Source: Halocafeteria seosinensis (Eukaryota; Sar; Bigyra; Bicosoecida). Taken from it: a stretch of 64,000 nt of DNA. The stretch covers positions 37,359-101,358 of the forward strand of contig LVLI01000177.1 of NCBI GenBank assembly GCA_001687465.1, given 5' to 3'. Made by a program: the position numbers and the translations under genes. Positions 36,386 through 47,900 of this stretch are shown piece after piece (within the stretch, counting starts at the first letter, position 1; the number at the start of each line of letters is the position of its first letter). The notes below the pieces were generated by a model. It was given only the letters and a program-made list of their open reading frames with translations. It was not told the DNA's origin and did no database searches.

Positions 36386-37199
36386 TTAACAACATCCACT
36401 TTCGTTGGCATTGCTATCCGTAGAGGACATATTTACCGTGTCACCACTCTTTTGCGTTGATGTTTGAGATCTCAGTACCGGATTTTCGATTATTTTACGC
36501 ATGAGTTCATCAAATACTGATTGGATCCCCTGTTTTGTTTTAGCGCTTGCTTCAATAAACAGCATACCATGACTTCGTGCCCATGATTGTCCTTCGCTAC
36601 TGCTGACTTGCCGCTCTGCTCCCTGTGAAACATTGTCCCAAAGCGTAATGAGGGTATACTCTCTCTCTCTCTCTCTCTCTGTCTGTCTTTTCCTTTCGGA
36701 ATTATTGCGATGAATACTTACTATATCCACTTTATTTCCTACAAGTAGCTTGACTACATTCTTTCCTCCGTCCCGGCAATATAGTTTAACTTCTTCGAGC
36801 CAATGTCCCAAGTTCTCCAACGTCTCGGGTCGCGTAACATCATATACTGTTGAGAAACGAAATCCAAAACGCATTAAGTAATGGCTGAATAATTGAAGCG
36901 AATAAATAAGCACTAGTGAGCATACCAAATACAATTCCATGGGCTCCTCGGTAATAACTGGAAGTGAGTGTCCGGAATCGTTCTTGTCCTGCCGTATCCC
37001 AGATGGTGGCTTTCACTCGTTTATCATCTACATTCATCATAGAGACTTTGAAATCTACTCCTATCGTTGGCTGTTGCATGGCATCGAATTCATCGCCCGA
37101 AAATCGCAGTAAGATGGACGACTTTCCCACGCCGGCATCTCCAATCAGGAGCACTTTAAACAAGTGTTCATAGCCCAAATCACTGTTCGCCGACGACAT
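36386..37199 (-). CDS. RAB18: Rab18-like small GTPase
   Basis: A membrane-trafficking GTPase, prenylated and probably acting at the ER, lipid droplets or Golgi as in Rab18 relatives. Exons 37199-36926, 36846-36722 and 36622-36386 give 211 aa, with introns of 79 and 99 nt. Guanine-nucleotide motifs are complete: GDAGVGKS (P-loop, about residues 20-27), TIGVDF (switch I), WDTAGQE (switch II), NKVD and EASAKT. The splice joins restore [20 protein letters not shown] and remove a GA-rich intron. The C-terminus ESGCC is a double-cysteine geranylgeranylation signal. The combination of [19 protein letters not shown] with [15 protein letters not shown] is typical of Rab18 and Rab1-like proteins; Rab18 is the best fit. 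Confidence 0.92.
36659..36682. repeat. (CT)n microsatellite in a Rab18 intron
   Basis: A near-perfect CT dinucleotide run (GA on the coding strand) lies inside the second intron of the Rab18-like gene. Slippage here would not alter the protein unless splicing is affected. Confidence 0.9.
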
Positions 37200-37746
37200 C
37201 TTACGTTCCTTTGAGTCTCTCTCTATCTCCTCTGTGTGTGTGTTTTGTGTGCCTAGACTCTATTACCTATTATGATGTATATGTATAATTACTTCAAATC
37301 AACGCACAGCTCATGTTGGACCACAGCACACTCATTCCGTACAGTGCGGTAGCTCGTTCCCCTTGTGTTTGCAAATCTTTCTACATGCTTACACAATAAC
37401 TCGGAAATGGACAGTCTGCACAGTATACACCATACAGTTGTTTTGCGCCATGGTCCATGGGAGAGTTGAACTTCAACTTGCCGTGGAACTGAGGCCACTA
37501 AATACGGGTTACCACGGTACGGAATGTCCTGTGTTGGTTGCGGCCCTACCTGCCGAAAAAAACTAGTTGAGGCATCGTTTGCTACTCCTCCTACGTTGTC
37601 GGATGAAACGTCTGTACTACTAGTGGTTTACGACATTCAAACCAAGTATACATGCAGCAAACAGCCTCATGCGCTGGAGTGCTCGTCAAGCCACTAATAT
37701 GAGAGGCAAGATTGGCAAAGGATGTAAACATAAACATTGGTAAAAA

Positions 37747-37780
<34 letters not shown>

Positions 37781-38076
37781 AGCGTTGCATATACAGGCAG
37801 TCTAGATGGCTCATGGTTGCAAGTTGCACCCTGGCACTTGCTGAACTCACTGTACAGTAAACTCCTATTCGCATTCAAAGCAAAATTACTACAATAGCGT
37901 TGACTTCATCTATTGCATCAATTCTTAGATCTACACTTCCATTGCATTGGGTACTGTTCTTCTTAACAACAAAAGAACACCGTGCATTGTTGCTAATACT
38001 AGCTGATGAATCAATGGTGACCGGCAACGTCAAGCATGTCTCTGTCTCGACGCATGCCCATATCCATTCTAGCAAG
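37200..38076. other. Intergenic with (CA)n microsatellite
   Basis: About 880 bases between the Rab18-like gene start and the end of the copper-chaperone gene. It holds a CA dinucleotide run at about 37749-37778. No gene seen. Confidence 0.5.
37749..37778. repeat. (CA)n microsatellite
   Basis: About 15 CA units in an intergenic region. Confidence 0.95.
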
Positions 38077-38455
38077 TTATGCAGCGAGCTCGACCTTCTT
38101 GCCAGCGGCTTCGCCCCATTTCTGTAGCGCTTGAAGCATTTCATTCTGGTTCGCCTTGCCTTCCACACGGACCTTTTGCTCCTCTACATTGGCATCCACA
38201 TTCTCAACACCTGCATCATGCCCCAACAGTGCCTGTCCAATAGCCACTTGTGCTTGTTATAAAGCCCTGTACATACCCTCGATCTTGTTAAGAATGCGCG
38301 TGCAGGCGTTCGCGCATCCTTGGCACGACATCTCCACGCTGAATTCCGTCGTCTGTGTACATCAAGTTGCAGGACACAAGTATACACACGAGCAGTGTCT
38401 AAACGGCCCTTGTGATATGAGCACTCACCTGTTGTGCTCCACTGGTACTGCTCAT
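38077..38455 (-). CDS. ATX1: ATX1-type cytosolic copper chaperone
   Basis: A small cytosolic metallochaperone of 78 aa that delivers Cu(I) to secretory-pathway copper ATPases. Three exons, 38455-38429 (9 codons), 38352-38277 and 38210-38077, are split by introns of 76 and 66 nt with GTGAGT and GTATGT donors, and the phases fit exactly. The heavy-metal-associated domain has the copper site MSCQGC (Met17, Cys19, Cys22) and then ACTRILNKIEGVENVDANVE, EEQKVRVEGK and a Lys-rich C-terminal helix ending WGEAAGKKVELAA. The second-helix Lys found in ATX1 proteins is present. The very short first exon encodes MSSTSGAQQ, so the gene is invisible as a single open frame. Its size and single domain exclude a copper ATPase fragment. 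CCS is unlikely because no SOD domain follows. Confidence 0.9.
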
Positions 38456-39345
38456 CGTGTCTTATCCCCGTGCCGTCTCAGTCGTGAATGTTCGTCGGAA
38501 GCAAACCAAACAATAAGTACCACTGTACAGATACAACAATGAAACCACTGTATCTAGTGAAAATGTATTATCACGAGTGTGTGTTCTGTCCTTCTTTCTC
38601 CTAACAACACTTTCTCGCAATTTAAAGTTGAATTACGGTGTCTGGGCAGAATTCACACCACCGTCCCATGAAATGTGAGTCATGATGTGACGGAAACGGA
38701 TACTGAAGTTCGGGTCTGCGTCAATACTTTGAAGCCACTCGCTCTTGCTGCCTCTCTCCTAGTGGAACAGCGGGCCTGTAGCTGCCAGACACAGGGGTCA
38801 GCTGCTACCTAAGTGTAGCTAGCGGCTAACATCCAGCTGCCGGTGGGTGGGCCATCAGTCACACCTTCGTCGTTGCCTCAGTGGCTGGAAAACTCTTGTC
38901 GTTTCGGGTACACCTTGCGCCCACGTTTGACCCAACATTTTTATCCGTATTTGCAGTGCAACTGCGCGGATTTCTGTCTGGGTTGTGGCGAGCATTCCAC
39001 TTGCAGCCGAATCATTCAGTAATATATAATTTTGCCGATACTGTATGGGCTATTTGTCCCGCGCACCCCCGTTGGTTTTCAAGACAGGAAGTATTGACTA
39101 TTTTCTAACAGAATACGCCAAGTAATAGAAACAGGTGGCGCAACGCCTGCGATTTTACATATATTTAATAATTCAACAAAAGTATAAACCCCGCATATTA
39201 CACAAAATCATCGAGACTCAAGGACAAACTCGCATTCTGTACTTCTTGATATTCCAGAAAGAAAGCGTGTTACACGTCTCCGTAACCGGATATCGTGCAA
39301 AATGTTTCAGTGCATCCCTTCTCAATCATAGATCGCATTGACTTA
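38456..39345. other. Intergenic, no gene recognised
   Basis: About 890 bases between the copper chaperone start and the 3' end of the next minus-strand gene. Short open stretches exist but none has a convincing start, composition or homology. Confidence 0.4.
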
Positions 39346-40697
39346 TTATCCCCAATGAGGACCCTTGGGGTCTTGCTCCTGGAACCCATGAAGTGACGCA
39401 TTGGTCTGCAGTGTGTTCAGGTGACGAACTGATTGGATACCGAGAGATGACTGTTGACTCTCCTCATCACCAGCGCCTATCGTTCCGTGAGGATAGTATT
39501 GCCTTGTTTGTGCGGGTTGCATGCCCTGGTCGTGTTGTTGCCTTAAATGCTGATATGAAGGGCATTCTGGCATTTCACTAACAGACTGTTGACTCTCCTC
39601 ATCACCAGCGCCTATCGTTCCGTGAGGATAGTATTGCCTTGGTTGTGCGGGTTGCATGCCCTGGTCGTGTTGTTGCCTTAAATGCTGATATGAAGGGTAT
39701 TCTGGCATTTCACTAACATATCCTGGCTCAGGCGGTGCACCTCTGGTCCAGGTCTTCCCGCCGTCCCACGAAACCAATGGTTGAGAACCGGAAGTTCCAC
39801 ACTGTCCCTTCGGAGGTCGTCGAGTGTTTGATGAGGATCGCTGTACCGATTTATGGCCTCTTTGCACGCCTCCTGGATGGGTCATCCCTTCTGCTATCAG
39901 TAGGTACTCTTGATTGTTCCCTTGGAGTTCTGTTTCATCTTCTTCTCGTTCCACATAGTGCAAAAACACCACGACGACCAAGAATCCGGTACCATGAGCC
40001 ACTGAAGCATAAAATGCGGGCCCAACCTGCAAAGAGCCGTCACCAGGGCAAAATTGCACGTTCATTAAGCCCATCCATGCTCCGAAGTTGTCCAGGAACG
40101 ATTTCATTAACCCCAATAGCACGCCCTCTGCAACCACTGAAGAAAAGTACGCAAGACTATCTACATGTATCACCCTGCCTAACCTTATCACGATTGAATT
40201 TGTTGTGCTCACCTCCTACTATTCCCGCAACAATTGCCCTTTCACGTTTCTGTTTGTAGACACTAAAAGCTAAGAAGTCATTCATGAAAGCGACTACGAT
40301 GATTGTATTATGCGAGCGCCGATTAGTTTCCCGTTCTCGCTCCCTCCTCCTCCCCAGTCAACGATAAAGAACATATCACCACTCTGATGCAGTCATACAG
40401 TCATAAACAAAATTACATATATAACGCAGGCAGCTCGATACATTAGAATTGGTACGATAGACATTCGATCTTCGTCTTACCTTTGTAGCAAAGTAAACGC
40501 CCATGCCACAATCAGTCCCGGTACCCCACGTAGGCGCGAAGAATATGGCTATCCCCAGGCCAGTCATGGCCAGCAGAGCAAGGACAACTGATACAACAAA
40601 TTACAGTGATGGTATACACGCGGATAAAGAATGCACAGACACTTGTATCCTTACGTATGGCATTGTAGCATGGCTTCGACATGCGGAGAATGCTCAT
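39346..40697 (-). CDS. Multi-span membrane protein with duplicated 45-aa tail
   Basis: Family not recognised. Four exons, 40697-40655, 40587-40481, 40249-40213 and 40136-39346, give 325 aa; the introns of 67, 231 and 76 nt are all GT..AG with fitting phases. The spliced N-terminus forms a continuous hydrophobic span (YNAILVLALLAMTGLGIAIF), a short Cys-containing loop (GTGTDCGMGVYFATK), and further spans around IVAGIVGVVAEGVLLGL and VAHGTGFLVVVVFLHYV. The C-terminal half is hydrophilic, Gln/Pro/Tyr-rich and probably cytosolic. It contains two nearly identical 45-aa units (SEMPE(Y/C)PSYQHLRQQHD...). The layout resembles small tetraspan proteins with a disordered tail, but no family signature is clear. 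The start ATG is the first one compatible with the splice. Confidence 0.68.
39449..39718 (-). repeat. 135-bp coding tandem duplication
   Basis: Two copies, starting at 39449 and 39584, differ at only a few bases and encode a 45-aa unit (QQHDQGMQPAQ(P/T)RQYYPHG core). The period is a multiple of three, so the frame is preserved. Confidence 0.9.
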
Positions 40698-40853
40698 GGT
40701 TTTTCAAATTATCCCGATACTGAACCAGCTGACTATGTCCACTGAAAACAATGTCTATACAGTTGGGCAGTATCACTTTAAATAAGTTCGAGGGAAACCG
40801 AAGGTTTACCGAGCTATTCCCTCTGGACGGCGGGGCAGGGTGATAGCAACGCG

Positions 40854-40899
40854 CGATCCGCAACCGCCCGCCCCCAAATGGCTGCGGTCTTGCGGATCG
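40854..40899. repeat. Inverted repeat, 14-16-bp arms
   Basis: CGATCCGCAACCGC (40854-40867) pairs with GCGGTCTTGCGGATCG (40884-40899), apart from two extra bases in the second arm. The loop is short and C-rich. Such a structure could be a hairpin RNA, a small inverted-repeat element or an element end; its role is unknown. Confidence 0.8.
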
Positions 40900-41022
40900 G
40901 CGGTGTCAGTGGTAGTTTAGGGGGGGCTTTCATGTATCGTCAGTGGCAGTATACGGATCTATTCATGTATTGTTTCTGATTTACAAGTGGAGTCGCGACA
41001 GCCAACTTGAGGATGACTAAAA

Positions 41023-41260
41023 ATGTTCGAGACGGCGCAGCAGGATCGCGCGGCGGTTGGTTCAGCAAAGAAGCGAAAACCTTCTGGTACTTTGGACAAC
41101 ATGATAGTCCTCGAGGACGAAGAAAATAGGCAGGAGACGAAAATAAAACAAGAGAACACCAAATCTAAGCAGCAGCCTGTAGGTGCCTAGGGTGGATCAA
41201 TAGTGTGGGAGTTCTTTGATAGAGCGGTGATTGATTACGGTGGTAAGGTAACATGCAATT
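41023..41260 (+). mobile_element. Decayed BED-finger-like transposase remnant, copy 1
   Basis: One frame reads MFETAQQDRAA, then RKPSGTLDNMIVLEDEENRQ, ETKIKQENTKSK, a stop, and GGSIVWEFFDRAVID followed by KVTCNF. A diverged copy with the same block order lies at 63130-63330. The I-V-W-x-F-F ... V-T-C pattern resembles the start of a BED zinc finger, as in hAT-type transposases. The in-frame stop and loss of the second Cys/His half mean it is not functional. The transposon assignment is inference; no terminal repeats were located. Confidence 0.45.
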
Positions 41261-41942
41261 TCTCTGTAGCTACCGACGCTAGTAGAAATTGACGATTCCG
41301 ATGCCGATGACTGCCCTCTGCGTCACATCAGTAGTGGTGGGACGTCTAAGTTATCTAGACGGTCTAAACCCAGTATCACAGTATCAAATATTCCACCAGG
41401 ACGCGGTCAATAAAGATCGGGACATGCAGAATCTCTTCGGCATCGAAATACTAGTAGTCTTGCGCCGCCAGGATGGAACACACACACATACGTATGTGAC
41501 AGATAGCATGTTCGAGCCTATATTTCTGGCTGGCAAGTATTGGAAAATTACTGGTATCAGCTGGTGAACAACCAAAACTTAATACGGCTACACTATTTAG
41601 ATTTAAAGAGTCATGTCGAACTATCGCACCGCCGTTATTCGGCGAGGAAATATCTTTGTGCCAATTATATTATGGTACTTCAGTGAACCAATCACCTTCC
41701 TTGACCCGCCAGCGTCTGGGTATAATCGCGTTACATCAGCAGCTATCATGGAAACGTGTGTGAGAACAGCAAATATGGAATAGAGTTACCACAATTTGAA
41801 TATTTTGAACAGTACGCTGTACGAGCTGTCGGTTTATTTGTTGGCTGGGTGGATGCTTAGGCCTCGTTCGGGTATTACGAATCCCAGATTTTGTTCAAAA
41901 CAGAGAGAGTGTCCTTATTTAGGATGTTTCACCAGTATTGCA

Positions 41943-44900
41943 TTATTGCTCGCTCTTTTCGACAAGGACTCTCGCTCGCTGCCACCTGGAGAGAGGACTC
42001 AGGACAGAAGTCGCGTTTACATACCTCCGAGGCCAATTGGCTGCACTGTCCTCGGTGACATCCAAAAGCTGATTTTCTGCTGGTGATTCTGTACCAGCCA
42101 AAGTGTTTCCGGGGACGCAAGTTGCTGCTAGGGCTTCTGCCAAAGCGGATTCCCCCAACTTGTGCTTATCTTCCTCGGATACGCTTTTCCCGATAGCGCG
42201 ACGATAGAATGTCCGGAGAAGATGTTCTGCGCCAATATGATACAGCCAGAACTCAAAATAAACGGAGATTGTATCAGATGGCGTTGTATGCAACAAGAGC
42301 AAATAAAGAACAGCTCTCCACATGGTCATCTCTTGGACGCTTATCTGACACATCAAGTAGATGTATAATGCGTCAACAGACTCCTGGGCAAGCGTCGGTA
42401 AGAGGGCATACCACCCTTCACCACTACTACCTAGTTCTGAGAGGTCTATTTCATCCACCAAGTGTTGCTGCCATTCATTTACAAAATTTTGCACCAAGGA
42501 CTTAATTTGAGCGAAGACTCCGTCGTAGTCACATAATAGACCGATGTTGTCACGAATGATGGAAAAGTAATCGCGTTCCGATTTAGCCTCTTGGGAAATA
42601 AAAAGAGTCGTCCACTCTTCAGTCCAAAACAATTCAGCCCTCCACAGGGCGAATGGACTTCCTCCATACGTACAACAGAATCCCTGCTCAAATTGAGTGA
42701 GCGAAGGATCGGACGGATGGATATCCTCAGACAGCGTTTGGCTGCAGAGAGTCTGAAACATTCTGTAACGAGAGCGGGATATGTCCTCCGGCGGGGTAGA
42801 AGAGGAAACTTCTGCGTCATTCACGTTTCTTTGTTCATCCTGCTCTTCTTGCGGTGGCATAATCTGTAGCGAAAGGGGATTTTCCCGAAGGTGACGGGGA
42901 TGGACCAGCCTATTTTTCATGTACGAAAAATGTTGCTCCATTGCTAGCTCGGCTTCTCGGACCAGTTGCCATTCATTGCTCATGCCGCTAGCGTATGCCA
43001 GCTCTGTTGCCCGCATTAGCGCCTCTAGAGAGTTGTCTTCGAGAGCACTCCGGATTCCCTTCTCCATATCATTGTACGTGAAATACAAAAAAATGGCATG
43101 TTTAAGCGTGGCCACCAGGGATGCTTCGTCGAATAGAGGGACAGCTTCTGGCTTTTCTATGAGGTCTGCTTCGCAAACAATTACCGTCAATACTTTTTCC
43201 AACAGGTCTCCATGACTTTTGTGCGACTGATTGATGGCTTCCAACTTCCAGGTTTTCCAAGAGGCGCTTTTCAAAAACATGCAATCACTTTCAGAGACTC
43301 TATTTGTTGCCAGAAAGCTGTCGACGAAGGTGACTAACTCTTCTTTGTCAATCGCTGCGGGTAACTCCTCTTGAAATAACGCTAGTTGTGAGACTACAAT
43401 TCCTATCTCTTTTGCACTAGGCTTCTGTAACACCGAGTTTAGACGTCGTTTGACAGCTCGGAGCTCTATGGGGCTCCGCAAAGCCTGGAATAGCAGCGCT
43501 TGTTCTCCTAATAAAGTCAGTGCAGTACGTTGCCATTCTGTCCAATGGCAAACACTTTTATGTACGAGTCCGTGTTTCCACTTATGCATCTTTAATTCAT
43601 TAAGCATTTCTTGAAGATGTATGAGTGGAATTCCCTCATGTGTTTGTCTTGAAATTGTCAAACAGTTGCTGATAGCATCCACAAACGAGACGAAGAATTC
43701 CAACTTAACATGCTTTAGAACGAAGAAATCAGGAAGCATATTCACCCATAATTGTGTATGAGCGGTTTGCCAGGAAGACGTTAGCGCAGCGAAAGATTTT
43801 TCTAGCTTTCCCTTGCGGATATGATTCTTGCAACGTAACAGCACGGTAGCGTAGTCCTTAGCAGCCAATACCATCGAATCTACCTGCAATCTAAGATTTA
43901 ATGCTTCTCGGTTCATCTCCTTAAATAATTCTTGACGAAGAATACATGGGTCGCTGCTAGCAATCGACCTTAAGGTTCTCACTAACTGTCTTGTGCCCCC
44001 AAGTCTTAACAACTTACCCGCTCGAATGTGTCGGAGGGTACTCTGAGAGAGCCTTGAAACAAGAGTAACCATATCAGCTATTTCTTCGCTCACAGATTTT
44101 TTTTTGAGACTGTGGTAAAACGAATTGAAACGCGGTTGCGTCGCCTCCTTCGGCTCTTTGGTCTTCTTCCCCACTCGTTTTCGGTGGATTCCACTCGGAG
44201 CATCGGGGTTGTTTGAACGGTCTACCTGCTTCGACGCTTCTTCGCTTGGTACCACCCAACTCAAAGCCATTTGAGAACGCTCTTTCGACATTGCCCTGGC
44301 AGATAATAAAACCTGGTTTTCAAACTTGTTGTTGCAGGTGCGATCGACGGCAGGCAACATCAGGGATGCCACAAGCTGCCGACTACAATTATTAGCTGGA
44401 AGCACGCCACCGATCCAAGAGCGAACCCGCCGTATTATTACTGGAAGATCCTCATAGCTCAGTTCTGTAGACATCAGCTTTTGATGGAACCTCAACGCCT
44501 GCCGGGCGGCCTTCATATCCGGTATCTCGATTCGTTTTGTAGGCCACGAGTCAGTTACTCTCTGGACCGTAGCGGCGATATCCATGAGTAGATTTTCTGC
44601 ACTCCATGTATCTCCAGTTCGCTTTTGACTTTCTGAAATAAATTGTAAGGGGTAGTAGTGTAATTTTTGTTTGAGTTGAACCAACTCCCAAAGCTTCAGC
44701 AAGTATGTCGACGGCTCCGTCTCAAATGGTTCGTGAGCAGTGACCAAGATTGCATCCACTCCATCGATGTGAATAGGAATTCCACCGCCAACGAATCCGC
44801 TAGAGAAAAGTGGAATAAACCACATTCGCCGACTACCGGCTTTTGCTGGTTTGATTGTACATCCAAAATGTTGCTGCAACCCCATTGGGGATACCGGGAA

Positions 44901-47900
44901 GGGATAGACAACTTCTGAGCTAAAAGCACATTTTGCCATAACAAGGATTTCCAACATTGGGAAGGTAGTTCCGTGCTCCCGGAGATACGATTCAACCAAC
45001 AGAGAACAGAACGCAGTGATAATTGCTATCATATCTTCCCAGTATACATACTGTGAGTTGCTGAGGTCGTGCAGCCGCGAAAAAAGTTGCCACACGTCGT
45101 TAAGGCAGGTATCTCGATTCTGGTAGACAAACTGAGACCGAATGAACGGTGAAACATCCAGACACAGCCATTGAAAAACCTGTTCAAGCCCACAGGAATC
45201 CTGATAAGACAGTTGTTTTACATGCCGATGTAAGACTCTCTTCCTGAATTTAAGAGTAAGGACTTCCGTCAGTTGCGCGAGTGTGGAGAACGCTCCATTT
45301 TTCAGTTCCGTCAATAGCTTCTCCAGGATCTGTGTGAATAACCCTGAGGATGGCACGGTGCGAAATAACATCCTTAGGGATGACGTAACAAGCTCTTCCG
45401 GAGTCGAGCATTTTAGAGGTTCAAAGGTTAATACTGGAACACACAAAAAATTGTAATCCGTGTAAAGATGTGAGAGCTCCTGTGTAGACGAAGCTCCTTC
45501 CTTATAGGTGAGGATAGCCTTTAGTGCACACAATAAAAGTTGTGCTTGCCAGAGCTCAGACTCAAGATGGTGTTCAATGTAGTCTAACACGGCTACAAAG
45601 ATCAGACTTCTTCTCACTGCATCAGATCGATTTTCACTCACCTCAGGTGCAGATCCTTTCGCAGTGAATGATTCGCTAGGGTTCAGGAGACATTTCAAGA
45701 CACGGATCTCGGTGGAGTTGAACAAGGACTCGATGAATCTAGCTGGGATGCAGACGGTTTCGCCGACTAAAGCAGTCTCTCTACCGTTAAGAATCGAGAG
45801 AAGGTCCTCAGAAAGATGACATTCTTCCCGTTTTGAAACTCCTAAGTCAATGGCCTTTAAAACTACCTGATCGGTTATCTCGAAAATGGAGCAGCGTGTA
45901 AGTGTCTCGTCAGGACGGTTGGAGCCTGTTTCCGTGGTGTGAGAGGGCTTGTAGGCGCACGAGTCTACCTCTTCAGCATTCTCCGGGGACTTCGATCTGG
46001 GGCTAAACGCAGAGGGGTCGGAATTGATGTTCAAGGATCCGTTTGGGAACACCGGACTTTGTGCATGCAAAAGATTTTCTTCGGAGATGGGGCCAGTGTC
46101 AGTTTCAGATCTCACTTTGGTAGGGTGATCAATCGTATCAAATACTCCGACGTGATCGCATCCCCCTATTGAATTTCCGCTGCCAATTTCACCACTGTTT
46201 GCCCGATCGCTCCCACGCTGTTGCGTTGCCTGCTTCACGCCCCTATGACCATCCTGCTTAGTGGGTGCTGATACTGGTACGGAGTTCTTCATCACCTCTT
46301 CATCTATGCAAGCGACACCGCCAGCTTGTTCACAGTCACTATACTCATCAACAATACCAGCAAGTCGGCGATCGCAAGCATGCCGATCGACTGGTGTCAC
46401 ATATGTACTACTCTGAGTGACGCCTTTTAGTTGGTTACGACTATCCTCCGATTCACTTTCCGAGGGAGTTACATTCGTAGCGTCACCTTGGCTCGTGCAA
46501 CTCGGGGAGTGTGCTCGATCGATTTCTTCCCCATTGTTGTCGCAGCCGGTTGGTTGATCGAACACCAGCTGGAATCGTTGCTCTGAAGATTTGTTTCCAT
46601 GTCGCCCAGCGTTATCATTATGCTCCACCTCGCCATTAGTATCTGCTTCATCGACTGCAGAGCCGCCACTAGAGTAACTTTGCGGAGTACTGTGATGGGC
46701 TAAGATCGCTGCTGAGATTACCAGAGGGCTACACGGACGGTGGGTGGTTGCAGCTGCAGTTTCACTTGGTTTGAGTACAGTTGTTGAAGTGCCTTCATCA
46801 GTGCCCGTTCCTTTACCCTTCGCCGGAGCATCCCATTCCTCTGTTACACCGTTTTCATGCATTGCCATGGGTGGATCTAATTCATTTCCTATCGGCCTAT
46901 CTTCGTGATCCACCGTAGCTTGTATCGCGATTCTATCGCTGTCCTCATTCGGTGTTTCCAGAGGGCGGTTGTCTTTGCTCTCCGGTGGATCCATGCAGAC
47001 GTGTTGCCCTGTTGCATCATCTTCAATATTGCTTCGCTCGGTAAACGTCGAAGCTTCCAGAACTTTCGTCTGGAAGGATGATCGTGGAACTAAATTCGCT
47101 TCCCTGGGTGATAAGTAGCCGGAAGACTCTGTGGCCACCGCTGTTCTCTCCACAGGTTGATTGTCACGTGGGCAAGTCGCGCGAACGTTCATGTCACTCT
47201 CGTTGTTAGCGGGCTTGGACGATTCAAGTACTTTCTCAGGTAATCCTTCATTACCCGTTTTAGGCTGTTTAGAAGGGACGTGCTGCTGGAATTGTTGCCT
47301 CTCTTGGCCCCCCTCACTGAGAAAGTCCTCCTTAGAAGCAGCGAGGGCAGGATCAGTTTTTGTTCTCTCAAGGTCTGTTTCAATTTTGCGAGCGGACGAG
47401 GCAGGGGTCGTGCTACTAACGATGGTATTACCAGTGGCTGTCAATCTTTCTCGTCCGCAGCATGTCGGCTGGCAACCAGATTTACTTTCACTGGTAGGCG
47501 AGTAAATACTATGCCTCTTTGTAGTTTCGGCATGGATCTTGATCACCTGCCCATTCTCTTCGGGCCAGGGTTGTTCCCCATTAATGATAGAATCCGTTTG
47601 TTCCAATCCTTTTACAGTTTGCCGCATGTCTTCTTGCTCGGGTGCCATATACACATCTGAGCCGCTCCACTCATGAGAAATAGACGTGGTATCAGTAGGC
47701 GTAACCTGGCGAATCGGTGGGGTTTCATGGACCGGAGTAGCAGAGGGACAATCAAGTGATGATGAGACATTCGGCATAGCTTCTGTATTATCACCGGCGG
47801 TCCCGTGGATAGTCACGTCCATATGCTTGCTTTGGTTCAGAAAACTGCCAGTGGGACCCTCCCTAGAAGGCAGCTTCGTGCTTCTCCGTGTTTCCTCTCG

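Larger units (their letters stand above)
40698..41942. other. Intergenic with hairpin and decayed BED-like element
   Basis: About 1.25 kb with no intact gene. It contains a strong inverted repeat (40854-40899) and a broken transposase-like N-terminus (41023-41260), described separately. Downstream of that, 41289-41567 is open but not convincing. Confidence 0.5.
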
